A stretch of 64,000 nucleotides of DNA, from assembly GCF_014697575.1 (NCBI RefSeq), contig NZ_JACJSC010000006.1, forward strand, positions 170,372 to 234,371. The letters run 5' to 3'. Position 1 is the stretch's first letter, and each line of letters begins with the position of its first letter. Of this stretch, positions 1 through 9,000 are shown piece after piece. The translations under genes were made by a program, and so were the position numbers. The notes under the pieces were generated by a model. It was not told the origin of the DNA and searched no databases. It worked only from the letters and a program-made list of their open reading frames with translations. Source of the DNA: Planktothrix sp. FACHB-1365 (GTDB lineage: Bacteria; Cyanobacteriota; Cyanobacteriia; Cyanobacteriales; Microcoleaceae).

Positions 1-2
1 AG

Positions 3-1595
3 AATACCGGGTCAGTATACCAAGCCCAAGGAACCGTTTCCACCCGCACCGCCGCCACCGATCTCGCCATTGTTGATCCCTTAGTTACGGGTACGACCTC
101 CACCCTTCCCTCCCCCATTAGCGATCGGATTACCGCCGCCCAACCCGTGCAGAAAGTGAGTGCTGATACCGGATTAAACGCCACCGTATCCGCCGGAGGG
201 GGGTCATTCTTTGGGGTTCAAGGTACGGTTAATCGTCTGAGATTCGCCGCCGAGCGCATTGATTTATTCGGCAATGGGGGATGGGAAGCCCAAAATGTCC
301 GAATTACCAACGATCCCTTTTCCCCCCCAGAACTAGAAGTCAGGGCTGATACCGCCCGATTTAACCGTATTTCCCCCCTGCGAGATGAACTGATTACCAC
401 GCGATCGCGGCTGGTTCTCGATCAATCCTTGAATCTGCCTTTGTTTCGAGAACGAACTGTCCTAGATCGCACAGAAAAACAACCACTCCCCTTTTCCATT
501 GGCTATGATCTCAAAGATTTTGGGGGCTATTTTATTCAAGGGAATCTTCCGACCGTTCCCCTGGGCCCGGTAACTTTACAAGTCGCTCCCCGACTGTTAC
601 TCCAACGAATTTTTCAAGATAACCTTACCCCTTTTGAGCCAGCCTCTTTAGGGTTAGAAGCCCAATTATCAGGAGCCCTTACCCCAACAACGGAATTAAG
701 AGGGTTTTTATCCCTTAATACCTTAGAAAATTTCCCCGATCTCAATGAACAAGCACTGCGGGGGAGTGTTCGTGTGCGCCAACAATTGGGGGCTGGATTT
801 GCCCTCAACGGAGAATATAGTTATCGCAACCGTCTGTTTAATGGAACCTTGGGCTATCGTACCGTCCATAGTAGTTTAGGGGCTGTTCTCACTTCTCCAG
901 TAATTCGTTTAAATGCTCAAGGAGCTCTATTCAGCTTTCAAACTTCCTATCAATCGGTGAATGCAAATACTGATCGCCCTGAATTATTGAAACCCATTCG
1001 TCCGAATGATCGGGTAACATTAGATCGGTATGAAGCCTTGGGAACTTTTATTTATCCGATTTTATTATGGCAAGGAGAAAGATTGCCTGCTACTGCTACA
1101 GAAGGGTTACGGTATACGCCTCAACCGGTGATTCCCTTTTTGAAATTAGCGTTTATTACCAGGGGTGTCACAACCCAATATAGTGAAGATTATTCCCAAT
1201 CTTATCTAAGTACATCCGTCGGACTGCAAGGACAATTAGGTCATTTTTCTAAAGACTTTTTAGACTATACAGGATTTAGTGTATTTTATACTCAAGTTTT
1301 CTTAGATGGACAATCTCCATTTTTGTTTGATCGCTTAGTGGATCAACGAGTGCTTAGTATGGGATTAGTTCAACAAATTTATGGGGGGTTAAGGGCTGGA
1401 ATTGAATCGGCGGTGAATTTAGAGAATGGTTTATCATTAAACAATGAGTTTACTTTAGAATATAGCCGTCGCACCTATGGGGTGATTCTACGCATTAATC
1501 CAGTGCGTCGCATTGGTAGTATTAATTTAAGAATTAGCGATTTTAACTGGGTAGGAACTCCTGACCCCGATTTTGGAACTCCACCAGAACCTTAA
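3..1595 (+). CDS. LptD-like outer-membrane protein, DUF3769 (5' partial)
   Basis: The reading frame is open from base 3, so the gene starts before the window and the GTG at 147 is only an internal valine. About 530 residues are visible. The N-terminal part looks like an OstA/LptA-type beta-jellyroll. The rest alternates short polar and aromatic strands, as in a beta-barrel. The pattern matches DUF3769, the cyanobacterial counterpart of LptD, which would insert lipopolysaccharide into the outer membrane. The protein ends in a Pro-rich tail after the last strand. It stands alone before a long tandem-repeat spacer. Family assignment is from overall resemblance; the barrel is inferred. Confidence 0.7.
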   Translation, partial: NTGSVYQAQGTVSTRTAATDLAIVDPLVTGTTSTLPSPISDRITAAQPVQKVSADTGLNATVSAGGGSFFGVQGTVNRLRFAAERIDLFGNGGWEAQNVRITNDPFSPPELEVRADTARFNRISPLRDELITTRSRLVLDQSLNLPLFRERTVLDRTEKQPLPFSIGYDLKDFGGYFIQGNLPTVPLGPVTLQVAPRLLLQRIFQDNLTPFEPASLGLEAQLSGALTPTTELRGFLSLNTLENFPDLNEQALRGSVRVRQQLGAGFALNGEYSYRNRLFNGTLGYRTVHSSLGAVLTSPVIRLNAQGALFSFQTSYQSVNANTDRPELLKPIRPNDRVTLDRYEALGTFIYPILLWQGERLPATATEGLRYTPQPVIPFLKLAFITRGVTTQYSEDYSQSYLSTSVGLQGQLGHFSKDFLDYTGFSVFYTQVFLDGQSPFLFDRLVDQRVLSMGLVQQIYGGLRAGIESAVNLENGLSLNNEFTLEYSRRTYGVILRINPVRRIGSINLRISDFNWVGTPDPDFGTPPEP

Positions 1596-1602
1596 GTCGG
1601 GA

Positions 1603-1690
1603 TGGGGGGACAAGGGGATGGGGGGACAAGGGGATGGGGGGACAAGGGGACGGGGGGACAAGGGGACGGGGGGATGGGGAGCGGGGGAGG
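1603..1690. repeat. G-rich tandem repeat
   Basis: Repeated units of GGGGACAAGGGGATGG type, all G-rich on the plus strand, sit directly after the LptD-like stop codon. Similar tracts occur at 14236-14345 and 21083-21165, and as the complement at 46275-46405. Runs of four or more G could form quadruplexes; that is inference. Confidence 0.85.
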
Positions 1691-1737
1691 GAGGGAAATC
1701 ATTAACTTCAGTAGAGAGGCACTATGGTAAGTTTCTA

Positions 1738-1880
1738 AACTGACAACTGACAACTGACAACTGATAACTGATAACTGATAACTGACAACTGACAACTGAC
1801 AACTGATAACTGACAACTGACAACTGACAACTGATAACTGACAACTGATAACTGATAACTGATAACTGATAACTGACAAC
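1738..1880. repeat. Heptamer tandem repeat (AACTGAC/AACTGAT)
   Basis: About 20 consecutive copies of a 7-base unit, AACTGAC or AACTGAT, run up to the ribosome binding site of the next gene. This is a short tandemly repeated repetitive sequence of the kind common in filamentous cyanobacteria. Both strands are open in several frames here, which creates false ORFs. Confidence 0.9.
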
Positions 1881-1898
1881 CCCCAGGAGGTGATTGCT

Positions 1899-2429
1899 GT
1901 GTTTGCTTTAGAATTTCCGTTCCCGGATAGGGAAGACCACCCAACCCAAGCCGAAACCTTGAACCAGCCCTCGGTGGAAGCTTCGGCGTTACTGAAGTAT
2001 TATGGTTTTGATTTATCGGATCAGACTTCTGAACAAATTGCGGCTGAGTGGCTAGAACAATATGAAGCTTCTTGGGTGTTTTTGGCAATTTTAGAAGCGT
2101 TATATCAAGGACGTTATAAAGCGATTTCTGTACAACAAATCTTAATTTATTGGCAACGTCGGGGACAAGCGATTTATCATTTTACCTCTGATTTTGAGCG
2201 TTTAATTTGTCATCGCTTTCCGCAAAATTTATTACTAAGGAGTCAAAATTCCGAATCATTACCGACTCAGGAAACCCAGGAAAAAACAATAGAAAAAGAT
2301 ATTAAACCAGAAATTAATTCCGAATTAAAAACCCATGAAACTGATAAATTATCCCTTAAACATCCTGATTTTTACAGGAAGTTAAAGGGATTTATAGATA
2401 ATAAAACTCCAGAAAAAAAGAAGGATTGA
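1899..2429 (+). CDS. Conserved hypothetical protein (cyanobacterial)
   Basis: The frame also has a GTG at 1890, but AGGAGGTGA at 1885-1893 is a near-perfect Shine-Dalgarno that overlaps it. The GTG at 1899 sits about 8 bases past the AGGAGG core, so I chose it (176 residues). The first 110 residues look helical and globular, with a segment around ILEALYQGRYKAISVQQIL that recalls DnaD/replication-initiator-type helical domains. The C-terminal third is Lys/Glu/Thr-rich and probably disordered. No function is assigned. The heptamer repeat ends immediately before the ribosome binding site, so copy-number change there could affect expression. Confidence 0.65.
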   Translation: MFALEFPFPDREDHPTQAETLNQPSVEASALLKYYGFDLSDQTSEQIAAEWLEQYEASWVFLAILEALYQGRYKAISVQQILIYWQRRGQAIYHFTSDFERLICHRFPQNLLLRSQNSESLPTQETQEKTIEKDIKPEINSELKTHETDKLSLKHPDFYRKLKGFIDNKTPEKKKD

Positions 2430-2442
2430 TTAGGGACTGCTA

Positions 2443-2712
2443 TTAATCGGATGCGGTGACATTTTCATAAACTCCTTTGTCTCGTTTGACTAATTTCGTA
2501 AACCCAGCGTTTTTATAATCGGAATTAGAGGTGGGAACTGAAAGCATCGGTGCACTGATGACACGGCGCACAGGAGCATCTTCAGGGGTTTCTCCTAGGG
2601 CACACTGGGCCAACTGGCAAAGTTCACCCCAGGTTTTGATCTCCCGGCTATAGGAGTGCATCACTTCTATCGTTTGGTTGTTGCTTGGACAGAAATAATC
2701 GTAGATTGGCAT
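2443..2712 (-). CDS. Small FmdB-type zinc-ribbon-like protein
   Basis: The start is taken at the ATG that gives MPIYDYFCP, the standard opening of FmdB/zinc-ribbon regulator-like proteins; the upstream in-frame ATG adds only six residues. The protein is about 89 residues. Cysteines occur at YFCP and in ELCQLAQC, so this is the cyanobacterial variant with an altered second knuckle rather than a clean pair of CxxC motifs. The DAPVRRVISAP segment and a basic C-terminus follow. It converges on the upstream plus-strand gene with a 13-base gap. The role of the family is unclear. Confidence 0.65.
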   Translation of the reverse strand: MPIYDYFCPSNNQTIEVMHSYSREIKTWGELCQLAQCALGETPEDAPVRRVISAPMLSVPTSNSDYKNAGFTKLVKRDKGVYENVTASD

Positions 2713-3042
2713 AGCAAGGCTTTCTATCACAGTGGGTGACGATTGATATCTCTATTATGGAGGGTTTTGCTCAAAGTTTCACCCCCCCAAAAAAAGGGAA
2801 GACCCAAACCGGATGCAATTTTACCAAAATCAGAGATAATACGGAAGTTGAGGTTGTGATTCCCATTCATTTGCTCAACAACATCTCATCCTCTATCTTG
2901 ATCAAGAAGACAAAATACACTTGGCTTTGAGGCTGACTAAAAAAATCATGAATTTGACGGGGGTTTTAATTTTCCTAAGACTATAAAATTGAGTTTATAT
3001 TAAAAAATTCTGACTCTAACCTATTCTAATGAGGATGTATCG
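2713..3042. other. Gene-poor spacer
   Basis: This stretch holds a 64-codon GTG-started frame (2736-2930) with no recognisable domain and a poor start, which I do not accept as a gene. The last 100 bases are A/T-rich and probably carry the promoter of the next gene. AGGATG just before 3043 is a plausible ribosome binding site. Confidence 0.4.
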
Positions 3043-3639
3043 ATGAGTGATTTTAAACCAACTCCTGAAACCAATATGACAACTACTCAACTGTTAGATC
3101 GCTATCAAATTCATGATGCTAACGCCTTAAAAACTTGGGCTAGTTTGCATGGAATTTATAAACAGGATGGTCAATTTACTCCTTCAGAAGTGGATTTAAT
3201 TGATCATGTTCATCATCATGTTTATAATTTAGGAATGACCGTTGATGAATATCAAAATTTCTTAAATCAGCGCCTAAATCGGGTACAATCGAGTGTAGAA
3301 GCGGAACCCCCTATTGTTCAGCAAAATCCGGTTCCTGATGAGATTACAACAGAAGCCTCCCAAGCTTTAGAGTCATTAATGGAACAGTATTCCGAAGCGA
3401 TTGAATTGATGGGGGAACGCATTGCGGATCATTTTATTGATGAATTAGATTTATCCGTGATGCGACATTTGGCAAAAAAAGTTAAAGAACGTCAATTATT
3501 AAATGGTCAAGCGGCTAAACCGAATCGTTTTTTAAGAACCATTCAAGCGGTACTTAAACCTAAAAATAGTCCTTTATTACCTTCTCCTTCTCCTGAAGAA
3601 ACGACTGTACAAATGGAAAGTAATCATCGCTTAGGTTAA
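3043..3639 (+). CDS. Conserved hypothetical protein with N-terminal helical domain
   Basis: This is a protein of 198 residues with ATG start and GAGGATG upstream. Residues about 14-75 (TTTQLLDRYQIHDANALKTW onward) look like a small helical DNA-binding-like or MerR-like fold. A His-rich turn, HVHHHVYNLG, follows. The middle is acidic and linker-like. Residues about 110-160 form another amphipathic helical part, and the tail is Pro/Ser-rich. I do not recognise a named family. The next gene is 106 bases downstream across a spacer with small palindromes, so it is probably transcribed alone. Confidence 0.55.
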   Translation: MSDFKPTPETNMTTTQLLDRYQIHDANALKTWASLHGIYKQDGQFTPSEVDLIDHVHHHVYNLGMTVDEYQNFLNQRLNRVQSSVEAEPPIVQQNPVPDEITTEASQALESLMEQYSEAIELMGERIADHFIDELDLSVMRHLAKKVKERQLLNGQAAKPNRFLRTIQAVLKPKNSPLLPSPSPEETTVQMESNHRLG

Positions 3640-3654
3640 AGGATTTTTAAAGGT

Positions 3655-3740
3655 GTTAGCTGTTAACCGTTAACACCCGATACCCGCCACCCTAGTTAAC
3701 AGGCAAGATGCCTGTTCCACACACCCGACACCCGATTTTG
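3655..3740. repeat. Small palindromic intergenic repeats
   Basis: The spacer holds GTTAACCGTTAAC, an AGGCAAGATGCCT palindrome and duplicated ACACCCGA units. Such short palindromes are scattered in cyanobacterial intergenic DNA. GTCAACCGTTAAC recurs near 21190. Confidence 0.5.
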
Positions 3741-3745
3741 ATCGA

Positions 3746-5353
3746 ATGGACTCATCTTTAAATCCCAAGAATTTTGTTAAATATTTGTATCAACAGGCAA
3801 ATTATCATTTAGCACATCAACAAGTTGATGAAGCGCTGTCTGTGTGTTTGGCGGCACTGAATATAGATCCAGAGTATGCACCGATTTGTAAAACATTAGG
3901 GGTAATTTGGCAAGTTCAAGAAGATTTTGAACAGGCGGAATTTTGGTATCAAAAAGCTTTAAGATTAAAGCCAGATTATGCAGAAGTTTATGGAAATTTG
4001 GGAGATATTTTTGCTGACAGAAAAGATTGGGGAACCGCAATTTTATATTATCAAAAATCGATTCAATGTAATCCTAATATAGCCGTTATTCATCGAAATT
4101 TAGCAAAGGCTCTGACTCAAGTGAATCAACTCGATGAAGCGGATATTTTTTGGTATAAAGCGTTTCATTTAGAACCCAGTTTAGGACTATTTTCTGAACA
4201 TTTAGTCTTAGGAAATCGACTGTTTCAAAAACAGGAAATTGACAAAGCAATTTTTTGTTATCAGAATGCCATCCAATCTAACCCCCAGGGATATGAAGCG
4301 TATCATAACCTAGGAGAAGCTTATCATCAACTGCAACAATGGGATAATGCAATTCAAGCTTATAGCCAAGCCGTTGAAAGAAATGATCAATTTTTTCCCT
4401 CTTATATGGTCTTGGGGAATATTAATAAACAATTAGGCAAATGGGAAAATGCAATTCAAGCTTATCAGCGTGTGATTGCCTTAAATCCGACGGCTTATTT
4501 ACCTTATTTTCAAATTGCAGAAATTAAGTTTAAATTACAACAATGGGATATGGCGATCGCCTTTTACCAAGAAGCCCTAAAATTAGAAGATAAGAACCCA
4601 TTTATCTATTTATCTTTAAGTCGAGCTTATAGTTTTACAAAACAATGGGAAGAAGCGATCGCCGTTTCAGAAAAAGCCCTAAATATAAACCTGAATTTAC
4701 CCCATTCTCATACCCATTTAGGGAACTTTTTATCAGAAATTGGAGAACTTGAAAGATCGATTCAATGTCATCAGAAATCCCATCAATTAAGGGGATGGAC
4801 TGCCAGCAGCGAGAAGAATTATCACTTTACCAAAGATTGGTTTAGCGTGAATATTCCGAACTGGGATAAAGCCCTTCATGCTTTCGCTGATCTTCCCCAG
4901 ATTCAAGGCTTAGAAATTGGCAGTTTTCAAGGGATGTCTGCTTGTTGGTTACTGGATCAGATTTTAACCCACCCAACAGCAAAAATGACGTGTATAGACT
5001 TAAGTTTTAAAACAGAATTTGATCAAAATATCGTTAAAACTGGAGCATCGGAAAAAGTAATTAAATTAGAGGGATATTCTCAAGACATATTACCCACTCT
5101 TTCCCCTCATACCTACGATTTTGTTTATATTGATGGCTGTCATTTAGCCTCAGTTGTTTTGCAAGATGCGTTACTATCTTGGCAATTACTAAAACCGGAA
5201 GGAATCCTGATTTTTGATGATTACGAATATCGAGATCCTGAACATCCCGAAGAAGATACTCATCAAGGCATTGATCAGTTTTTGAATAGCCTCTCCCAAC
5301 CTGCAAAAATTTTACATCAAGGCTATCAGTTAATCCTGCAAAAAACGGTTTAA
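3746..5353 (+). CDS. TPR protein with C-terminal class I SAM methyltransferase-like domain
   Basis: This protein of 535 residues has two parts. Residues about 10-355 are roughly ten tetratricopeptide repeats, with the recurring pattern of W/Y, G/A and P at helix ends (for example ALRLKPDYAEVYGNLGDIF). Residues about 375-535 resemble Methyltransf_24: a glycine-rich LEIGSFQGMSACWLL loop where SAM would bind, then TCIDLSF, VYIDGCH and ILIFDDYE acidic strands. Such fusions are common in cyanobacteria and usually act on glycans or secreted proteins, but the substrate here is unknown. It converges with the t6A gene, with only four bases between the stop codons. Confidence 0.75.
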   Translation: MDSSLNPKNFVKYLYQQANYHLAHQQVDEALSVCLAALNIDPEYAPICKTLGVIWQVQEDFEQAEFWYQKALRLKPDYAEVYGNLGDIFADRKDWGTAILYYQKSIQCNPNIAVIHRNLAKALTQVNQLDEADIFWYKAFHLEPSLGLFSEHLVLGNRLFQKQEIDKAIFCYQNAIQSNPQGYEAYHNLGEAYHQLQQWDNAIQAYSQAVERNDQFFPSYMVLGNINKQLGKWENAIQAYQRVIALNPTAYLPYFQIAEIKFKLQQWDMAIAFYQEALKLEDKNPFIYLSLSRAYSFTKQWEEAIAVSEKALNINLNLPHSHTHLGNFLSEIGELERSIQCHQKSHQLRGWTASSEKNYHFTKDWFSVNIPNWDKALHAFADLPQIQGLEIGSFQGMSACWLLDQILTHPTAKMTCIDLSFKTEFDQNIVKTGASEKVIKLEGYSQDILPTLSPHTYDFVYIDGCHLASVVLQDALLSWQLLKPEGILIFDDYEYRDPEHPEEDTHQGIDQFLNSLSQPAKILHQGYQLILQKTV

Positions 5354-5371
5354 GCTTTTATGCTTCAAACC
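5347..5371. terminator. Possible bidirectional terminator hairpin
   Basis: GGTTTAAGC pairs with GCTTCAAACC (one bulge) across a T-rich loop. It overlaps the ends of two convergent genes that are only four bases apart, so it could stop transcription from both sides. Confidence 0.35.
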
Positions 5372-6023
5372 ATTCTTGCGCTTCTTCCCATCCTTGACCT
5401 TTTCTAACAATAACAGGTTCATCGGCGGTTAAATCAATAATTGTTGAAACTTGATAACCTGGATCTGAGGTATCATCAACAATAATATCGACTAATTTTC
5501 CTAAACTATCGTACAATTTGGCTTTATCAATTTGACCTTCTATGGGCAACGCAATCGGAGCTTGACCTTCTTCTTCTGTGGTAATATGGGCAGACGTTGA
5601 AATAATTGGATTACCCAAAGTTTCAATAATTGATAAACACGCTTGATGATTGGGAACCCGAATTCCGGTGGTCTTGCGTTTGGGAGACATGACTAATTTA
5701 GGAACTAATTTAGTCGCGGGTAATAAAAACGTGTATGTCCCTGGAATTAAGCGTTTAATTAACCGATAAGCTGAGTCACTGACAATGGCATAATCAGTAA
5801 TATTCGATAAGGACGAACAGAGGAAGGTCAAGGGTTTATCATTGGAGAGTTGCTTAATGCGTCGGACTCGTTCAATGGCCGACTTAACGGTTAAATCACA
5901 GCCAATGGCATAGACCGTATCCGTCGGATATAGCATCAACGCGCCATCCTTGAGGGCCTCTTTGATTTTTTCTAGGGTACGTTCTTGAGGGTTTTGGGGG
6001 TGAAGTTCGTAGAGAATTGCCAT
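5358..6023 (-). CDS. tsaC: L-threonylcarbamoyladenylate synthase (Sua5/YciO/YrdC family)
   Basis: The enzyme makes threonylcarbamoyl-AMP from threonine, bicarbonate and ATP, the first step of tRNA t6A37 synthesis. The ATG at 6023 (MAILYELHP) is preferred over the TTG two codons upstream. Family motifs are visible: LYPTDTVYAIGCD near residue 33, the substrate loop KPLTFL near 72, GIRVPNHQ and STSAH in the C-terminal half. The length of about 221 residues fits the short form without the extra SUA5 domain. A YciO-like paralogue of less certain role cannot be excluded. Confidence 0.85.
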   Translation of the reverse strand: MAILYELHPQNPQERTLEKIKEALKDGALMLYPTDTVYAIGCDLTVKSAIERVRRIKQLSNDKPLTFLCSSLSNITDYAIVSDSAYRLIKRLIPGTYTFLLPATKLVPKLVMSPKRKTTGIRVPNHQACLSIIETLGNPIISTSAHITTEEEGQAPIALPIEGQIDKAKLYDSLGKLVDIIVDDTSDPGYQVSTIIDLTADEPVIVRKGQGWEEAQEWFEA

Positions 6024-6091
6024 AGTCAAATGTTGTATTTTAGAGAATAAATTTTATAGTGATTTTAAGACTAACAGACTAACGACAAATT

Positions 6092-7405
6092 ATGGCTAAA
6101 ATTGCTTATTTTCAATGTCCCACTGGGATTTCTGGGGATATGTGCCTAGGGGCTTTAGTTCATGCCGGGGTTCCCATCGATTATTTAAAGGAAAAGTTAG
6201 ATTTACTGGGAATTGGGGCGGAATATCAGTTTAAAGTCAAATCTGTTCGTCGTCAAGGACAGTTGGCCACTAAAGTTTCCGTGAATTTAACTCAACAGCA
6301 ACCCTCCCCAAAAAACATCCATTCCCATCATAATCAGGATCAGGCTCACAATCATCTGCATCAAGATGAAATTCATCCCACCCATAACCTCAGCCCCACC
6401 CGTCATTTATCCGATATTGAAGATATTATTCTTAAAGGGAAATTACCGAAACAGGTAGAAGTTTGGAGTTTAGCAATTTTTCGGAAATTAGCAGAAGCAG
6501 AGGCGGCTGTTCATGGCATTCCCTTAGAAGAGGTGCATTTTCATGAAGTGGGGGCGACGGATGCCATTGTGGATATTGTGGGAACTTGTTTGGGTTTAGA
6601 TTGGTTGAATATTGATCAATTTTACTGCTCAAAATTACCCACAGGAGGAGGGACAGTTTGGGCGGCTCATGGTCAATTGCCCGTTCCGGCTCCGGCGGTT
6701 TTAAAGTTATTTGAACTGGGGAAAGTTCCGGTTTATAGCAATGGAATTGAACGAGAATTAGTTACACCAACGGGTGCTGCTATTATGGTGACTTTAGTTG
6801 AATATTTTGGAGAACCTCCAGCTTTATCGATTCAAACCATTGGCTTAGGGGCAGGTTCTCATGATTTTCCCATTCCTAATATTTTACGGCTTTGGATTGG
6901 AGAACACAATCACCTTTATAATCCTGATATGGATTCAAAAAGTAATCCAGAAATCCAAACAATTTCGGAGACAATTGCGGTTTTAAAAACTCAAATTGAT
7001 GATTTAAGTCCTCAAGTGATTTCTTATACGTTTGAGTTATTATTTCAAGCGGGAGCCATTGACGTTTTTAGTCAACCCATTACCATGAAAAAGTCTCGTT
7101 TAGGAGTCTTATTGACGATTATTTGTCACCCCGAAGACCGTCAAGCTTGTGAAGCGATATTATTTCGAGAAACGACAACGTTAGGAATTCGTTATACCCT
7201 GCAAAATCGCAGTATTCTCAAACGGGATATTCAAACGGTTCAAACCCCTTATGGTGTTGTTCGCATTAAGGTCGGGTTTTCGGGAGAAAAGATTACGAAT
7301 GTTCAACCGGAATATGAAGATTGTGCCAAACTGGCTAAACAACATAAAATTAGTTGGTTAGAAGTCCATCGATTAGCCTTACAAAGTTGGTATAATTTGC
7401 CTTAA
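6092..7405 (+). CDS. larC: Nickel pincer cofactor biosynthesis protein LarC (DUF111)
   Basis: LarC inserts nickel into the pyridinium-dithiocarboxylate nucleotide to complete the nickel pincer cofactor of lactate racemase-type enzymes. The opening YFQCPTGISGDMCLGAL and the blocks EVHFHEVGATDAIVDIVG and TPTGAAIM are diagnostic of the family. Residues about 75-100 form a His-rich loop (several HxH and HH pairs) that probably binds metal. The gene is one uninterrupted frame of 437 codons, whereas some bacteria make LarC by programmed frameshift. No larB, larE or larA lies nearby, so the cofactor user is elsewhere. Confidence 0.88.
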   Translation: MAKIAYFQCPTGISGDMCLGALVHAGVPIDYLKEKLDLLGIGAEYQFKVKSVRRQGQLATKVSVNLTQQQPSPKNIHSHHNQDQAHNHLHQDEIHPTHNLSPTRHLSDIEDIILKGKLPKQVEVWSLAIFRKLAEAEAAVHGIPLEEVHFHEVGATDAIVDIVGTCLGLDWLNIDQFYCSKLPTGGGTVWAAHGQLPVPAPAVLKLFELGKVPVYSNGIERELVTPTGAAIMVTLVEYFGEPPALSIQTIGLGAGSHDFPIPNILRLWIGEHNHLYNPDMDSKSNPEIQTISETIAVLKTQIDDLSPQVISYTFELLFQAGAIDVFSQPITMKKSRLGVLLTIICHPEDRQACEAILFRETTTLGIRYTLQNRSILKRDIQTVQTPYGVVRIKVGFSGEKITNVQPEYEDCAKLAKQHKISWLEVHRLALQSWYNLP

Positions 7406-7529
7406 AATTGCGAATAGAGAAGAGAGATCAATAATTAAGCTTCTATGTCTTATCCTAAAAATTTATTAAGAATTTAAGCTTAATTTCTGTTGCTCTTTAT
7501 ACTAGAATTAGCATTGGAGAGCCAAAATC

Positions 7530-8315
7530 ATGAGTTATCTGTTTGGATCTGCTTTTATTCTACTGACTTATTTAACCATTGCAGGGTTTAAATTAGACCG
7601 AGAATACCAACGGGGGGTTGTTTTCAGATTAGGGCGAGTACAGGCGGTGAAAGGGCCGGGTTTATATTGGATTATTCCCGCCATTGATCAAAAAGTTCAA
7701 GTCGATATTAGAACAAAAACCGTTGATATTGAACCCCAAGAAACAATTACATCGGATAGTGTTACCATTCGCGTTAATGCAGTTTTGTATTACCGTTTAA
7801 TTGACCCATCTAAAGCAATTGTTAAAGTCGAAAATTATGAAAAAGCTGTTTATCAAGCGGCGTTAACAACCTTGAGGAATGTCATCGGTCAAAACAGTTT
7901 GGATGATGTTTTACAAAATCGAGATAAAATTAATCATAAAATTCAAGAAGTTGTTGATGAGATGACAGAATCCTGGGGAATTATCATTGAACGGGTGGAA
8001 ATGAAGGATGTTGAAATTCCCACTTCTATGCAACGTGCTATGGCAAAAGAAGCCGAAGCATTCCGCGAAAAACGAGCGCGTTTAATTAAAGCTGAAGCGG
8101 AACAAGAAGCTTCAATTAAATTAGCAGAAGCCTCCCAACTGATTATGAAAAATCCCGCAGCTTTAGAGTTAAGGCGGTTACAAATGTTATCGGAAATTGG
8201 CGCTGAAAATAATACTACAACGATTGTTGTACTTCCTTCAGATTTAACCTCATTAGCTCAAAATTTAGCCGTTAAACCCCAGTCCAAAACTTCTCTTCCT
8301 GCGAAAACCGAATAA
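7530..8315 (+). CDS. Slipin (stomatin-like SPFH membrane protein)
   Basis: One N-terminal membrane segment (residues 3-19) is followed by an SPFH/Band 7 domain beginning EYQRGVVFRLGR and including GPGLYWIIPAID, DVEIPTSMQRAMAKEAEAFR and a charged coiled-coil (REKRARLIKAEAEQEA). The length of 261 residues is typical for bacterial slipins, which form membrane-bound oligomeric rings linked to membrane microdomains. No NfeD-type partner is adjacent; the next gene is Ycf51, 144 bases away. Start: ATG with GGAGAG upstream. Confidence 0.88.
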   Translation: MSYLFGSAFILLTYLTIAGFKLDREYQRGVVFRLGRVQAVKGPGLYWIIPAIDQKVQVDIRTKTVDIEPQETITSDSVTIRVNAVLYYRLIDPSKAIVKVENYEKAVYQAALTTLRNVIGQNSLDDVLQNRDKINHKIQEVVDEMTESWGIIIERVEMKDVEIPTSMQRAMAKEAEAFREKRARLIKAEAEQEASIKLAEASQLIMKNPAALELRRLQMLSEIGAENNTTTIVVLPSDLTSLAQNLAVKPQSKTSLPAKTE

Positions 8316-8459
8316 AAAGGTTTTTCAACCCTATTCCCTATTCCCTACCACTATAGGCTACAAATCTAAGGGTTAAAGAGAGATTGATTAATTTTCATCC
8401 CAAATGAACCCGTTTAAGATTAAGCTAGAAGTTTAGACGTTTTTTCTTGAATCACCATC

Positions 8460-8987
8460 ATGAACTTCCCGTTATCAACAACAGATTGGCTAGAGCTTTC
8501 TAAGTGGGTTGGAATTGCGACTTTAGCTTTTGCCGCAATTACGGCTTTAGCTTTTATTTTTAAATGGGGAATTCGGTTTAGATTAGTTGGAATCACGGCC
8601 TTTACAGGGGTTTTAACCGTCGGAGTTTTTGGCTTAAGTTTAGGTCTATTTTATCATGTTGAAATTCCGGGGGCAGTCCGTTATAGCCGGGTTTTTGATG
8701 ATGGCGGTAGACAAATTGTAATTGCCGTTCCTCCTAATATTACCGAAACTCAATTAAACGCCACATTACGTCAAGCGGCGGCGGATTTATATTCTCCGGG
8801 ACGAGGTGGACAATTCCAAGAAGCGTTGTTAATTCGTGCCCGCACTCTGGTTCACCCGAATGAAGATGTGTCTCAACCCGTCTATTTAGGTCAGGTGAAA
8901 CGTTCTGTAATTGAACGAGAAAATGATAACCTAGACATTCAGATTTTTAGTAAAAATCTGGGTCGTTTACAACAGTTTAACTCTTAA
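8460..8987 (+). CDS. ycf51: Ycf51 family protein
   Basis: This is a cyanobacterial and red-algal plastid family of unknown function. Two membrane helices lie at about residues 15-35 and 43-65 (ALAFIFKWGIRFRLVGITAF between and within them). A soluble domain follows with IPGAVRYSRVFDDGG, IVIAVPPNI, LLIRARTLVHPNED and VYLGQVKRSVIERE, the conserved blocks of Ycf51. The 175-residue length matches. It may be cotranscribed with the slipin gene, and it converges with the next gene on the minus strand, 13 bases away. Confidence 0.85.
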   Translation: MNFPLSTTDWLELSKWVGIATLAFAAITALAFIFKWGIRFRLVGITAFTGVLTVGVFGLSLGLFYHVEIPGAVRYSRVFDDGGRQIVIAVPPNITETQLNATLRQAAADLYSPGRGGQFQEALLIRARTLVHPNEDVSQPVYLGQVKRSVIERENDNLDIQIFSKNLGRLQQFNS

Positions 8988-9000
8988 ATTCTGTTGAAGT

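Noticed and set aside
1592..2088. Minus-strand frames rich in QLSVVSC/QLSVISY repeats
   Set aside because: They are translations of the AACTGAC/T heptamer array and G-rich tract and have no start signal.
2736..2930. 64-codon plus-strand frame
   Set aside because: GTG start without a ribosome binding site, no domain and no conserved look; kept as spacer.
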